Below, one piece after another: positions 36,192 through 45,277 of a stretch of DNA of 64,000 nucleotides (positions are counted from its first letter, which is position 1; each line of letters begins with the position of its first letter). The DNA lies in assembly GCF_000987775.1 (NCBI RefSeq), contig NZ_LAHO01000006.1, positions 1-64,000 of the forward strand, read 5' to 3'. Below the pieces are notes generated by a model. The model made no database searches and had not been told where the DNA came from. It saw only the letters and a list, made by a program, of their open reading frames with translations. Source of the stretch: Arsukibacterium ikkense (GTDB lineage: Bacteria; Pseudomonadota; Gammaproteobacteria; Enterobacterales; Alteromonadaceae). The position numbers were made by a program, and so were the translations under genes.

Positions 36192-37499
36192 ATGCTAAAT
36201 GCTGCCGCCAAACCCCTGGTAAAACTGGTTGATCGCTACCTGCCTGATCCTTATATCTTTGTCTTGCTACTGAGCATAATAGTGTTTGTGGCGGCCGTAT
36301 TGTTTGAGCAACAGTCACCGCTGCAGGTACTGCAATACTGGGGCGACGGCTTCTGGGGCCTGCTGGCGTTTTCAATGCAAATGCTGCTGGTGCTGGTGAC
36401 CGGCTTTATGCTGGCCAGCACGCCACTGGTCACCGGCCTGCTGAACCGTCTGGCGCGGCTGGCCAAATCAGCCGGCCAGGCCATTATTCTGGTTACTGTT
36501 ATTTCGTTGATTGCCAGCTGGCTGAACTGGGGTTTTGGGTTAGTGGTCGGCGCCTTATTTGCCAAAGCGCTGGCGCGCCAGCTGAAGGTAGATTACCGCT
36601 TACTGGTCGCAAGCAGCTATTCCGGCTTTATTGTCTGGCATGGCGGCCTGGCAGGCTCAATTCCACTGACCATTGCCACCCCCGGCCATTTCAGTGAGGC
36701 ACAAATTGGCGTGATTGGTACCAGCAATACCATTTTTGCCGGCTTTAACCTGTTGTTACTGGCCCTGCTGTTGTTGGCGATACCGCTGGTCAATTATCTG
36801 ATGCTGCCCAAAGCGGGCGACAGTGTCTATGTCGACCCGGCAAAACTACATAACACGCCCTTGCCGCAGAGCAGCAGCGAACGCCCGGCCGATAAGCTGG
36901 AAAACAGCCTGTTGCTGGCGCTGTTAGTCGGCTTTGCTGGCATTGCTTATTTGGTGCAGTATTTTGTTAAAGGCGGCGGCCTGAACCTGAATATCGTTAA
37001 TTTCTTGTTTTTATTTCTGGCGATAGTGCTGCACGGTACACCACGGCGCTTACTGCATAGTTTGCAGCAGGCCATTGCCGGCGGCGCCGGTATTGTTATT
37101 CAGTTTCCGTTTTATGCCGGCATTATGGCGGTAATGGTGCAGTCGGGCCTGGCGCAAAGTATGTCGCAGTGGTTTGTCAGCTTCGCCACTGCCGAAACCC
37201 TGGCGTTCTGGAGCTTTATCAGTGCCGGTATTGTCAATATTTTTGTGCCCTCGGGCGGTGGCCAGTGGGCAGTGCAAGCGCCCATTATGCTGCCGGCGGC
37301 ACTGGAACTCGGTGCCGATGTCAGCCGCATCGCCATGGCGGTGGCCTGGGGCGATGCCTGGACTAACCTTATTCAGCCCTTCTGGGCGCTGCCGGTGCTG
37401 GCAATTGCCGGCTTAAAAGCCAAAGACATTATGGGTTTTTGTCTGCTACAGCTAGTCGTTACCGGGGTGATTATTAGTCTGGTACTGAGTTTTGCCTGA
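36192..37499 (+). CDS. atoE: AtoE-type short-chain fatty acid transporter
   Basis: Inner-membrane transporter of 435 residues with about ten hydrophobic segments. The segments GFGLVVGALFAKALARQ, YSGFIVWHGGLAGSIPLTIA and VNIFVPSGGGQWAVQAPIM are typical of AtoE, the E. coli carrier linked to short-chain fatty acid uptake. The ATG at 36192 (MLNAAAKPLV) is taken as start; a longer frame would overlap the preceding terminator. No ato degradation genes are adjacent, so its role is not defined by neighbours. Confidence 0.85.
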   Translation: MLNAAAKPLVKLVDRYLPDPYIFVLLLSIIVFVAAVLFEQQSPLQVLQYWGDGFWGLLAFSMQMLLVLVTGFMLASTPLVTGLLNRLARLAKSAGQAIILVTVISLIASWLNWGFGLVVGALFAKALARQLKVDYRLLVASSYSGFIVWHGGLAGSIPLTIATPGHFSEAQIGVIGTSNTIFAGFNLLLLALLLLAIPLVNYLMLPKAGDSVYVDPAKLHNTPLPQSSSERPADKLENSLLLALLVGFAGIAYLVQYFVKGGGLNLNIVNFLFLFLAIVLHGTPRRLLHSLQQAIAGGAGIVIQFPFYAGIMAVMVQSGLAQSMSQWFVSFATAETLAFWSFISAGIVNIFVPSGGGQWAVQAPIMLPAALELGADVSRIAMAVAWGDAWTNLIQPFWALPVLAIAGLKAKDIMGFCLLQLVVTGVIISLVLSFA

Positions 37500-37536
37500 A
37501 AATGGCAGCCATAGTCGATCGGCAGTAGCGCTTAGT

Positions 37537-37568
37537 CCGCTAATAGTCTATAAATAGACTATTAGCGG
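37537..37568. promoter_or_regulatory. Long perfect palindrome, toxin-antitoxin operator
   Basis: Inverted repeat with two perfect 15-nt arms, the left being CCGCTAATAGTCTAT, and 2 nt between them. It ends 12 bp before the antitoxin ATG, with AGGAG inside the gap. TATAAA within the centre could be the -10 box. Such sites are bound by antitoxin or toxin-antitoxin complex for autoregulation. Confidence 0.75.
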
Positions 37569-37580
37569 CAGGAGTATAAG

Positions 37581-37847
37581 ATGCGGATTGAAACCATCAG
37601 TTATATTAAACAGCACGCGGCGACGCTCAGTGTGGAAGAACCCATAGTGGTGACGCAAGGAGGTAAGCCAGTTTATCGCATTGAGTCTGAAGCCAGCGCG
37701 CGCTTGCGGGATGAAGGCTTGGCGCTGCTAAAACTAATGAATCTGGCCGAGCGGGATATACGCAGTGGTAATACCTTGTCGGTAGAAGACACGCTGCAAC
37801 AGCTGCAGCAGCAACTGCTACAAGAACAGCTAAAACTCCATGAGTAA
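37581..37847 (+). CDS. Phd/YefM-like antitoxin
   Basis: Protein of 88 residues. The N-terminal fold with PIVVTQGGKPVYRIES (about 21-36) is the Phd/YefM signature of an antitoxin that binds DNA through its N-terminus; the helical, Gln-rich C-terminus would wrap the toxin. GGCAGGAGTATAAG gives a strong ribosome-binding site. It overlaps the toxin gene by 8 bp. The perfect palindrome just upstream is the likely autoregulatory site. Confidence 0.82.
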   Translation: MRIETISYIKQHAATLSVEEPIVVTQGGKPVYRIESEASARLRDEGLALLKLMNLAERDIRSGNTLSVEDTLQQLQQQLLQEQLKLHE

Positions 37848-38175
37848 GGTTGCAGTTACCCAGCTCGCGGCGCAAACGTTATCCTTGCTTAGTCGCTATA
37901 TGAAAGAGTTCATAGGTAGTGATGAAGCATTAACGCTGGCCACTCAGTTGCTGCAATTAAGCCAACAAAAGCTGCAAGACAACCCATTACAATTTCCTAT
38001 ATGTCATGAACTGGAAAGGTTAGGGGTAACCGATTATCGGCAAATTACCGTCGATAAATACAAGATACTTTACCGATACGAACCCCGTTGCGATACGGCG
38101 TTTATTACCGCTTTTATGCGCCAGAAGCAAAGTGCCCAGCAACTGCTTATTGATTACAGCTTGCTAACCCTATAA
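37840..38175 (+). CDS. RelE/ParE-superfamily toxin
   Basis: Protein of 111 residues with the RelE/ParE-fold C-terminal half: GVTDYRQITVDKYKILYRYE followed by a second strand TAFITAFMRQKQS. The first half is helical. Family members act as mRNA interferases or gyrase poisons; the sequence does not tell which. It overlaps the antitoxin by 8 bp in the standard antitoxin-first order, so it forms a complete type II module. Confidence 0.78.
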   Translation: MSKVAVTQLAAQTLSLLSRYMKEFIGSDEALTLATQLLQLSQQKLQDNPLQFPICHELERLGVTDYRQITVDKYKILYRYEPRCDTAFITAFMRQKQSAQQLLIDYSLLTL

Positions 38176-38178
38176 ATC

Positions 38179-38805
38179 TTAAACTGTTTCGTCCCCCGCT
38201 CCCAACTGCCAATGCTGCATCAGCGCCGCCAGGGCTTGCGCGCCAGGCTGCGGACTACTGCTTAGCGCATTAAACACCCCTAGCTGATCGGCCAGGCTAC
38301 GCTGCTGCCCCAGCTTGAGCTTGCCGGTCAGGGCGGAAATGGTCACTTTTACCCCCACTATACCCGCAGCCAGTTGCTGTTGATAAGCCACCGGCATTTT
38401 AGCCATAGCGGCTGCCATATCAGGTTCATATTTGGCGATCTGCAGTGGCAGATTCGCCAGCGTTACCGCCGGTTCCAGCAATTCTGCCTGCCCCAACACC
38501 TGCGCTATGGCATAGTTCCAGGTCGGCACGGCCTTTTCAGTTTGATAGCAGCGCGGTGAAATATAAGCATGGGGGCCGGTAAACGTAAGCAGCACCTGTT
38601 GCTGATCCACCAGCTGCCAGTGCGGGTTTTGCCGGGCCAGATGACCATACAATACACCATGCTCTCCTTCAGCACGCTGCAGCAGCCAGGGCAGGTGGCT
38701 GCAAAAAAACGGCATGCTGACTAAGCAACCAAAACTATGTTGCTCAATAAAATCATGCACTTGATCTTTATCGGTAAAGGCCATGTTGGGCGGACAATAC
38801 AGCAT
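38179..38805 (-). CDS. FMN-binding negative regulator, PaiB family
   Basis: Protein of 208 residues from MLYCPPNMAFTD. The split-barrel FMN-binding fold is visible in CLVSMPFFCSHLP, GHLARQNPHW, TFTGPHAYISPRCY and PTWNYA. In Bacillus, PaiB represses sporulation and protease genes; in Proteobacteria its role is unknown. It is preceded by the GNAT gene (3 bp gap), which makes an acetyltransferase-PaiB pair like paiAB, although this GNAT does not obviously resemble PaiA. Confidence 0.88.
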   Translation of the reverse strand: MLYCPPNMAFTDKDQVHDFIEQHSFGCLVSMPFFCSHLPWLLQRAEGEHGVLYGHLARQNPHWQLVDQQQVLLTFTGPHAYISPRCYQTEKAVPTWNYAIAQVLGQAELLEPAVTLANLPLQIAKYEPDMAAAMAKMPVAYQQQLAAGIVGVKVTISALTGKLKLGQQRSLADQLGVFNALSSSPQPGAQALAALMQHWQLGAGDETV

Positions 38806-38808
38806 ATA

Positions 38809-39207
38809 CTACTCCGTACGCGCTATGGCGAAGGCATTGGCTAAAGGGTTAAAGCCCACCTTAGGGTAATAGGCCATCGCCGACGGTGCGCTCAACAACA
38901 ACTGCTGCACTTGTGGTCCGGTAACACGTTGCACCTCGGCCAGCAGCTGGCCACCAATGCCTTGCTGTTGCCAGACTTTAGCTACCAGCAAATCGGCGAT
39001 ATACACAACGAAGCTAAAATCGGTTAGGCAGCGCGCTAACCCAACGAGCTTGCCATCCTGGCGCGCGGTAATAATTAAGTTGGCGTGCTGCAGCATGCGC
39101 TGCATCCGCTCTGGCTGAGCGGTCGGGCGATTTATGCCAGAAGCAATATATAAGGCAATTGCCTCATCGAGTTTAAGCTCTGTTTCAATGGTAAAGATTA
39201 ATGACAT
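38809..39207 (-). CDS. GNAT-family N-acetyltransferase
   Basis: Acetyltransferase of 132 residues. The acetyl-CoA loop is QQQGIGGQLLAEV (about 83-95), preceded by VVYIADLLVAKVW and followed by AMAYYPKVGFNPL. Substrate unknown. It starts an apparent two-gene operon with the PaiB gene and diverges from the MocR regulator across a palindromic region, suggesting MocR control. Confidence 0.88.
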   Translation of the reverse strand: MSLIFTIETELKLDEAIALYIASGINRPTAQPERMQRMLQHANLIITARQDGKLVGLARCLTDFSFVVYIADLLVAKVWQQQGIGGQLLAEVQRVTGPQVQQLLLSAPSAMAYYPKVGFNPLANAFAIARTE

Positions 39208-39246
39208 AGCGCTATCTCCGGTTGTGAATAGTGCTATTGCAACGCT

Positions 39247-39274
39247 AAACTGGCTTATTATAAATAACCAGTTT
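39247..39274. promoter_or_regulatory. Inverted repeat in the MocR/GNAT divergent region
   Basis: Perfect 7-bp arms AAACTGG and CCAGTTT separated by 14 A/T-rich bp, 20 bp before the MocR start. It is a possible site for MocR binding. Confidence 0.45.
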
Positions 39275-39294
39275 TAACAAACGGAGCAATCCAG

Positions 39295-40746
39295 TTGCCT
39301 ATACCACGCCTGACTACCGATCCCTTAAGCTTAAGCGGCAGTGGTGAGCTGCAGCAGCAACTGTATCTGAGCATACGCCAGCAACTGCTGAGCGGCCGCT
39401 GTCCAGGAGGCGCCTTATTACCGTCGGAGCGACAACTGGCTGCTGATTTAGGGCTAAGCCGCAGCACAGTGCAACAGGCACTGCAACAGTTAGTGGCAGA
39501 GGGTTATATTGAACCGCAGCAGGGCCGGGGCTATCAGATCGTGCACGCGCTACCGGATGGCTTTTTTGCCGCCAGCCATAAGCCGGCGTGCACCAGTAGC
39601 AGCTTGCCAAGCCAGCATTATGGTTTAACGGCCAAAGCCCCCAGCTACAGCGGCCGTTTGCAGCCCGGCGTTGCCAATGTGCAGCAGTTTCCATTCCGGC
39701 TGTGGCAGAAACTGCTGCAACGCCATGCTAACCGGCCTGTGTTATGCACCATGGCCGATCCGCAAGGTTACCTGCCGCTGCGCCAGGCGCTGGTGCACTA
39801 TCTGCGCCAGTCACGGCAACTGATCTGTGATGAAAGCACGGTGTTGATTACCGCCGGTGCCCAGCAAGCCTTATTTGTTGCAGCCAAACTGGTGGCCCGC
39901 GGTGGCCAGCAGGTATTGATGGAATCACCCGGCTACCCCAGATTACAGCAGGCATTACAACTGGCAGAACTGGATATCGCGTATTTGCCGGCAGCCGGTC
40001 CGGCCGGGATAGATCCGACAGCGCTGCCGCTCCAGAGCAAAGCTAAAGCGTTGTTTTTAACGCCATCCCATCAATACCCTTGTGGTGGCATTATGCCGCT
40101 AAGCCAAAGGCTGGCGTTGCTGAACTGGGCCCGCACGGAACAATGCTGGCTGATAGAGGATGATTACGACAGTGAATTTCAGTACCGCCACCGGCCAATA
40201 GCCAGCTTGCAGGGCTTAGCCAACGGTAACGGCGTGCTGTTTACCGGTTCATTCAGCAAAACCCTGTTTCCGGCACTGCGCCTCGGTTATCTGGTAGTGC
40301 CGGCTGAGCTGGCTGGCACAGCCGGCGCCATTCAACAGGCACTGCATGGTGATGTGCCCTTGCTATCTCAGGCAGTGTTGGCTGATTTTATGGACGAGGG
40401 CCATTTCAACCGCCACCTGCGCAAAATGCGACGCTTTTATCAGCAGCAAAAACAGCAGGCAGTCAGCTTATTGCAGCAGCATCTGCCGCATGCCACCTTA
40501 TTGGCGCAAGACGCCGGATTGCACCTAAGCGTGTTGTTACCGGGTCTTAACGATGACATCGCACTAAGCCGGCAGTGCAATCATCATGGTTTTAACGCAC
40601 AACCCTATAGCCGCTACTGCTTTTTAAATGAGCCAGAGCGTGGCCTGGTGATAGGCATTGCTGATGCGGATAAAGATTGTTTAATGCAGCTGATTAACCT
40701 GCTTAACACCTTGAAGGCCATGTCTGGCCAGGCAGGTATCAGATAG
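39295..40746 (+). CDS. MocR/PdxR-type PLP-dependent transcriptional regulator
   Basis: Fusion of a GntR-type winged helix (about residues 15-83, SERQLAADLGLSRSTVQQAL) to a fold type I aminotransferase domain. The PLP lysine lies in FTGSFSKTLFPALRLGY. Total 483 residues. Members sense PLP or its amine conjugates and regulate neighbouring genes. The frame begins at TTG 39295 with GGAG 8 nt upstream; no other start fits the conserved N-terminus. It diverges from GNAT-paiB, its probable target. Confidence 0.92.
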   Translation: MPIPRLTTDPLSLSGSGELQQQLYLSIRQQLLSGRCPGGALLPSERQLAADLGLSRSTVQQALQQLVAEGYIEPQQGRGYQIVHALPDGFFAASHKPACTSSSLPSQHYGLTAKAPSYSGRLQPGVANVQQFPFRLWQKLLQRHANRPVLCTMADPQGYLPLRQALVHYLRQSRQLICDESTVLITAGAQQALFVAAKLVARGGQQVLMESPGYPRLQQALQLAELDIAYLPAAGPAGIDPTALPLQSKAKALFLTPSHQYPCGGIMPLSQRLALLNWARTEQCWLIEDDYDSEFQYRHRPIASLQGLANGNGVLFTGSFSKTLFPALRLGYLVVPAELAGTAGAIQQALHGDVPLLSQAVLADFMDEGHFNRHLRKMRRFYQQQKQQAVSLLQQHLPHATLLAQDAGLHLSVLLPGLNDDIALSRQCNHHGFNAQPYSRYCFLNEPERGLVIGIADADKDCLMQLINLLNTLKAMSGQAGIR

Positions 40747-40779
40747 CCAACCGCTGCTTAGCGGCTGGCGGCTGCTGGA

Positions 40780-40953
40780 TTAATCTTTGATTTTTAATAT
40801 ACAATGCTTGGCGAATTCTGCTGCTTCATTTGCACTCCAATCGCCTTTCGGTTTAGCTTCCATCGCATTACACCACTTTTGAGAACCTACCGCTGGTGCA
40901 CATCCCGCCAACAATGTGCTACTTAATACCAGTAAAACCAGCATCTTTTTCAT
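40780..40953 (-). CDS. DUF3012 small lipoprotein
   Basis: Lipoprotein of 57 residues. Signal peptide ends LLAGC, followed by APAVGSQKWCNAMEAKPKGD and WSANEAAEFAKHCI, the DUF3012 pattern with two Cys. Function unknown. The ATG at 40953 has GGA 8 nt upstream; in-frame starts further up add non-signal residues. The 200 bp upstream (40954-41156) show no gene. A small hairpin lies beyond its stop near 40742-40765, without a T run. Confidence 0.85.
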   Translation of the reverse strand: MKKMLVLLVLSSTLLAGCAPAVGSQKWCNAMEAKPKGDWSANEAAEFAKHCILKIKD

Positions 40954-41156
40954 ATGACTATCCATTTTAAGAGTTAATAGAACCTTGCCCGGCAATATAA
41001 CACCAAAGCTTTAAAATCAGGCTTTAAATTAGGGTTGCCGGATGGCAAAAGCTACGCTAAATGCTGGCAGTATGTTGCTGGTAAGGAAGGCTTGCAGCAG
41101 GTTTTCTTTGCATCTGTTGCCAATTTTGCATATGTTGCTAGTGCCACGGAGGGGAT

Positions 41157-42170
41157 ATGTCAGCCTATCAACATAATAAATCGCTATCTGCCTCATTGGC
41201 GCTAGTAAAAAGGCGCAGCGAACAGCTGAGCGATAAGGCGGAACTGCTGCAATTGCTGGATAAACTGGCCGCGCTGCCACAGCCGCTGGCCTACCGCCAC
41301 TTACCGTTATGGCTGAGCAGCGCTGGCTTAGTGGCTGGCGCATTAGCTTGTATGGCGCTGTACCATTATTTAGTAGAGCTAAGCTGGCTGCCCGCCATTG
41401 GCTGGGGGCTGCTGGGCCTGAGCCTGTTGCCCCTAATAGTGATAGGTTGGCGCCATGCAGGTTTTAAAAAGCTGGGCCGCGAGCTTTACTGGCACAACGC
41501 GCTATTGGATAACCAGCTACAGGTACTACCTTCAAGCCGCTGGCCCGACAGCCGCAGCTGGCAAAGTCGCTTTACCGAATTTGACCGCGGTAACCACAAG
41601 CGTGAATTTAAACAGATTATCGCCGGCCATTACGCTGGTACTGAGCACCAGTTCGATTATCACTACTGGCATTTTCATTATGTTGACCGGCGCACGGTAA
41701 CCAGCACCAACAGCAAAGGCCATGTTAGCACCCGCACCCAATATACCCATTACGACCGCTATGGCTTGATGCTGCCCTTTAGCTATGTGCAAAGCCTGTT
41801 TATCTGCAGCTTTACCCCAAACGGCTTTAGTGGCGAAAAATACCAGAGTGACTCCGGCCGTTTTAATAAAATATTTAAAGTGCGCGCCCGCGAGCAAATG
41901 CAGGCTGCGCGCTTTTTAAAGCCGGCAGTGGTGGTAGCGCTGGAAGATTTAGCCGGCCAGTTGCGCCAGCTTAACCTGGAATACAGTGCCGATGGTATGC
42001 TGTGCCTCAGCTTTGCCGATGCCGATTTACTCAGCGCCCTGCCACCCTGTGGCCTGGAGCAGCTAAGCCTGTTTCGCCAAAGCATTGAGCAGGCAACCAC
42101 ACTGCCTAAATTACAGCAGACGCTGGCGTGTCTGCACCAGTTAATGCGACACTCAGACTCAAACTTTTAA
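41157..42170 (+). CDS. DUF3137-like membrane protein, LemA partner
   Basis: Protein of 337 residues with two transmembrane segments (about 47-70 and 75-97) and a long C-terminal cytoplasmic or periplasmic part. The middle region DYHYWHFHYVDRRTVTSTNS followed by FSGEKYQSDSGRFNKIFKVRA fits the DUF3137 group, often found beside lemA. ACGGAGGGGAT precedes the ATG. It lies 18 bp before the lemA-like gene, so the two are cotranscribed. Confidence 0.75.
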   Translation: MSAYQHNKSLSASLALVKRRSEQLSDKAELLQLLDKLAALPQPLAYRHLPLWLSSAGLVAGALACMALYHYLVELSWLPAIGWGLLGLSLLPLIVIGWRHAGFKKLGRELYWHNALLDNQLQVLPSSRWPDSRSWQSRFTEFDRGNHKREFKQIIAGHYAGTEHQFDYHYWHFHYVDRRTVTSTNSKGHVSTRTQYTHYDRYGLMLPFSYVQSLFICSFTPNGFSGEKYQSDSGRFNKIFKVRAREQMQAARFLKPAVVVALEDLAGQLRQLNLEYSADGMLCLSFADADLLSALPPCGLEQLSLFRQSIEQATTLPKLQQTLACLHQLMRHSDSNF

Positions 42171-42188
42171 CTTTAGCAGGAGCAGCTG

Positions 42189-42752
42189 ATGGCAACAGGC
42201 ATCATTATTGGCATAGTCGCACTACTGGCAGTATTAGTGGTGGTCATTTACAACGGCATTATTACCCGCAAGAACGCGGTCGAGCGTGGCTGGGCCAATG
42301 TGATTACCCAGGAGCGGCAGAAAAATAAAATGATCCCGCATCTGGAGCAGGTAGTCGCCCAGTTCCGCGAGTATGAAAGTGGCCTGCAAACTCAGATCAC
42401 CGAGCTACGCAGCGGCATTGCCAGGTTAGATAGCAATAACATAGACGCCAGCCAGTTACAGCAGGTGGAAAGCAGCACCCAACGCTTAATGCAGGGATTG
42501 AATATTGCGGTGGAAGCCTACCCGGAGTTAAAAGCCTCCGACGTATTTAATAACCTGATGCGCGAAATCGCTGAACAACAGGAAAACATTGGCGCGGCTA
42601 TCCGCATTTTTAACCAGAATGTCGAAGACTTTAACAACGGCATTCAGGTGTTTCCGAACGCGCTGGTCAATGCCAGTTTAAATAAACAAAGCCGGATAAC
42701 CCCCTTTAACGACAGTGAGGCAGAGGCCGGTTTTGAGTATAAATTAAAGTAG
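42189..42752 (+). CDS. LemA family protein
   Basis: Protein of 187 residues. One N-terminal transmembrane helix (about 4-24) is followed by the LemA helical domain, with RKNAVERGWANVITQ, EAYPELKASDVFNNLMREI and VEDFNNGIQVFPNALVN in place. LemA proteins are membrane-anchored coiled-helix proteins of unclear role. AGGAGCAGCTG precedes the ATG. It ends 9 bp inside the converging amidohydrolase. Confidence 0.92.
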   Translation: MATGIIIGIVALLAVLVVVIYNGIITRKNAVERGWANVITQERQKNKMIPHLEQVVAQFREYESGLQTQITELRSGIARLDSNNIDASQLQQVESSTQRLMQGLNIAVEAYPELKASDVFNNLMREIAEQQENIGAAIRIFNQNVEDFNNGIQVFPNALVNASLNKQSRITPFNDSEAEAGFEYKLK

Positions 42753-44516
42753 CTTAATATTATCCAGCTCAAACTGGAACTCACCCTGCGGGCCGTTCCA
42801 CAGCAGCATACTAACGGCTTCAGTATTCAGGCCGTTAAATGCCGCCAGCGGCACCTCGATAGTTTGCCAGTCGGCCGTGACCGCAAAATGCTGGCTTAGC
42901 GGCATAAAGCTACCGGCTGAGAACGCATCCAACCGGTACTGGCCGGGCGTGCCGCGAATGCGAAACTGAATACCGGTTATGCCGCTGAAGTTGCTGCCCG
43001 TTTCCATGCTATCGGCCGTTTGCCAGGCTACGCCAGCCCAGGGATAAGCAAAACCTGGCCGGGTCGCACCATTGATCTGCAACACCCCCTGCTGCCAACG
43101 CATCTCAGCCGACGACCTGCCTTGCATCATGCTGTCACTGCTGGCGGCTAAAGCGCCGCTACGGGCGGTGACATCATTGGCAAAATCAGCAATTAAGCCA
43201 GCACTGATGGCAGGGTTTGCTGCTGGCAACTTAACCTGATGCCGCCAGCCGTTTTTCCAGATGGCTGCAGGCTGCAACAGGGTGGTCAGCTGCTGCATCG
43301 GATCCTGACTGAGCAATAGCATATCGGCCTTGAAACCCGATCGCAGATAACCTACCTCGGTCAGGCCAAAGGCCTTAGCCGGCGCCGAGGTAGCACTTTG
43401 CAGCACCTGCAGTGTCGGCACAGCGGCGCGCTGCAGCAGCACCATCTCTACCAACAGGCTAACGCCATGAGCGGTATTAGGGTTGGGCGCATCAGAGCCT
43501 GCCAGCAACAGTACGCCAGCGTCTGCCATCTGCTCAGTGTTGCGGGCCAGCAACTGATAGCGCTGTTTTGGGATCAGCCCATTGCCAAAGCGCTGCTGTA
43601 AACTGCTGATGGCAGCAGGCGTCAGCTGCGGTGGCGGTGCCTGCAGCAGTAACTCGTCATTAATCTGCTGAACAATCATCCCTTCCATTACGGTCATAGT
43701 GGGAATAATAAAGCGTTGCTCAGCTGCCATCCGCTGCAGTAACTCAGCACTGACCGGCGCACTGAAAAAGCTGTGTACCAGGCCATCAGCCCCGGCGGCT
43801 ATTGCCTCCTGTGCCGATGGTGAATCGGCAATATGCACCACTGCCAGCACACCCTGTACTTTGGCGGCCGTTATAACTGCCTGCAAGGTAGCCAGATCGA
43901 TAGAAGGTGCAAAGCGCTGCAGTGCTTTTGGCGAGGTATAAACGATTTTGATAAAATCTGAACCCTCGGCCAGTCGCTGTGCCACAAAGTCACTGGCCTG
44001 CTCCGGCGCGTCTATTACCGGTATTGCCATACCATACTGAGTGCCATGGCCTTTGGGGGCCGTGACCAGAGTGCCGGCGCCATAGATATCAGCCTGCGTA
44101 GTGCGTTCAGTACCGGCCCTGGCGGCTTTTTGCGCTACCAGAAACTGATGATCGCCAAACATATCCAGCACTGTGGTCACACCAAAATTCAACGCCTGCT
44201 GCAGGGCATCACCCCAGGCATGCACATGGCCATCAATCAGCCCCGGTATCAGCCATTGATTATTGCCGTCGATCAGTGGCAATTGGCTGTCGGGTTTAGC
44301 CAGATGTAATTGGCTTACCCGGCCATCACGTACTTCGATATAGCGCTCGTCGCGCCACTGTTCGCCGTCAAACAGTCGCACCGGCCCCAGCACAAAGCTG
44401 TTACTGTCGAGCTCCGCTGCAGCAGAGCTTGCTGGCAAAGGCGCATGCGGCTGAGGCAGTAATACAAAAAACATCAGCAGCAGCGCAGCAGTACCAATAA
44501 TCACTATGGCTTTCAT
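42744..44516 (-). CDS. Exported amidohydrolase with C-terminal CIA30-like domain
   Basis: Protein of 590 residues. An N-terminal hydrophobic segment (about 3-22) acts as signal or anchor. Residues about 70-420 form an amidohydrolase with metal ligands IDGHVHAW, His in VVHIADSP and LAGSDAPNP; the binding-site His of HSFFSAPV is also present. Residues about 440-590 (FEL/IQFRIRGTPGQYRLDAFS to FQFELDNIKLL) resemble the NADH:ubiquinone intermediate-associated protein CIA30 domain. The same domain combination occurs in secreted imidazolonepropionase-like enzymes. It overlaps the start of the ABC permease operon by 1 bp, as last gene of that operon. Confidence 0.8.
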   Translation of the reverse strand: MKAIVIIGTAALLLMFFVLLPQPHAPLPASSAAAELDSNSFVLGPVRLFDGEQWRDERYIEVRDGRVSQLHLAKPDSQLPLIDGNNQWLIPGLIDGHVHAWGDALQQALNFGVTTVLDMFGDHQFLVAQKAARAGTERTTQADIYGAGTLVTAPKGHGTQYGMAIPVIDAPEQASDFVAQRLAEGSDFIKIVYTSPKALQRFAPSIDLATLQAVITAAKVQGVLAVVHIADSPSAQEAIAAGADGLVHSFFSAPVSAELLQRMAAEQRFIIPTMTVMEGMIVQQINDELLLQAPPPQLTPAAISSLQQRFGNGLIPKQRYQLLARNTEQMADAGVLLLAGSDAPNPNTAHGVSLLVEMVLLQRAAVPTLQVLQSATSAPAKAFGLTEVGYLRSGFKADMLLLSQDPMQQLTTLLQPAAIWKNGWRHQVKLPAANPAISAGLIADFANDVTARSGALAASSDSMMQGRSSAEMRWQQGVLQINGATRPGFAYPWAGVAWQTADSMETGSNFSGITGIQFRIRGTPGQYRLDAFSAGSFMPLSQHFAVTADWQTIEVPLAAFNGLNTEAVSMLLWNGPQGEFQFELDNIKLL

Positions 44517-45277
44517 TATTTAGCTCCAATAACCCGACGAAACACCAACAGACATAACAGCGTTAGCCCGGCGCTGGTGACTAACAGCAGCGCCAGATGC
44601 AGCAAGGCAGCATGGCCCTGATCCATTGCCAGTAATTTTAGCCCCAGTTGCGATAAGTGATAACTCGGCCACAGCCAGGCAAGTTGCTGCATCAAGTGTG
44701 GCAGCATAGTAACCGGTAGCCATAAGCCAGATAAAAACGCCATTGGCAGATACAGCAGATTGACCACACCGGGCGCGGCCTTGTCGCTTAGGGTTAACCC
44801 CAACAGCAAGCCAATTAACGCAAAAGGCACAGTGCCAAGCAACATCAGCAGTGCCAGCCCCAGCCACTGGTGTTGGTATAACCTGACCTCGCCGAACAGC
44901 GCAGCGGCACTGAACAACAGCAAAATAATCAGTAGTGCAAACACCAGGCTGGTGGCCATTTTTGCCAGCAAGTAGGCACTGACTGGCATCGGTGACAAGC
45001 GCTTTAAGGTGAGCCAGCCCTGCGCCCTATCGCTGGCAATGCTCATGGCAAAATTAAACATCGCCGGGCCCATAATGCCAAAACAGCTGTAGGTCACCAA
45101 CATATAGGCCGCCTGGCTGCCGCTGCCTGAGGGGCTGAACAGCACGCCAAAAAACAGGTAAAACACCAACGGGAAGGCCAACGCCGGCAATACAAAGCCT
45201 GGGGTGCGCCAGACGCTGACTAGATCGTACCAGGCTTCTTTTTGATATATCGCTAAACTGGTCATGCCACTAGTCAT
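44516..45277 (-). CDS. ABC-2 type transporter permease
   Basis: Membrane component of 253 residues with six hydrophobic segments and the ABC-2 pattern VWRTPGFVLPALAFPLVFYL and LYLPMAFLSGLWLPVTMLP. It starts 4 bp inside the stop of the ATPase gene, so the two form a transporter. It probably exports a lipid, drug or peptide; the substrate is unknown. The amidohydrolase follows on the same strand. Confidence 0.9.
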   Translation of the reverse strand: MTSGMTSLAIYQKEAWYDLVSVWRTPGFVLPALAFPLVFYLFFGVLFSPSGSGSQAAYMLVTYSCFGIMGPAMFNFAMSIASDRAQGWLTLKRLSPMPVSAYLLAKMATSLVFALLIILLLFSAAALFGEVRLYQHQWLGLALLMLLGTVPFALIGLLLGLTLSDKAAPGVVNLLYLPMAFLSGLWLPVTMLPHLMQQLAWLWPSYHLSQLGLKLLAMDQGHAALLHLALLLVTSAGLTLLCLLVFRRVIGAK

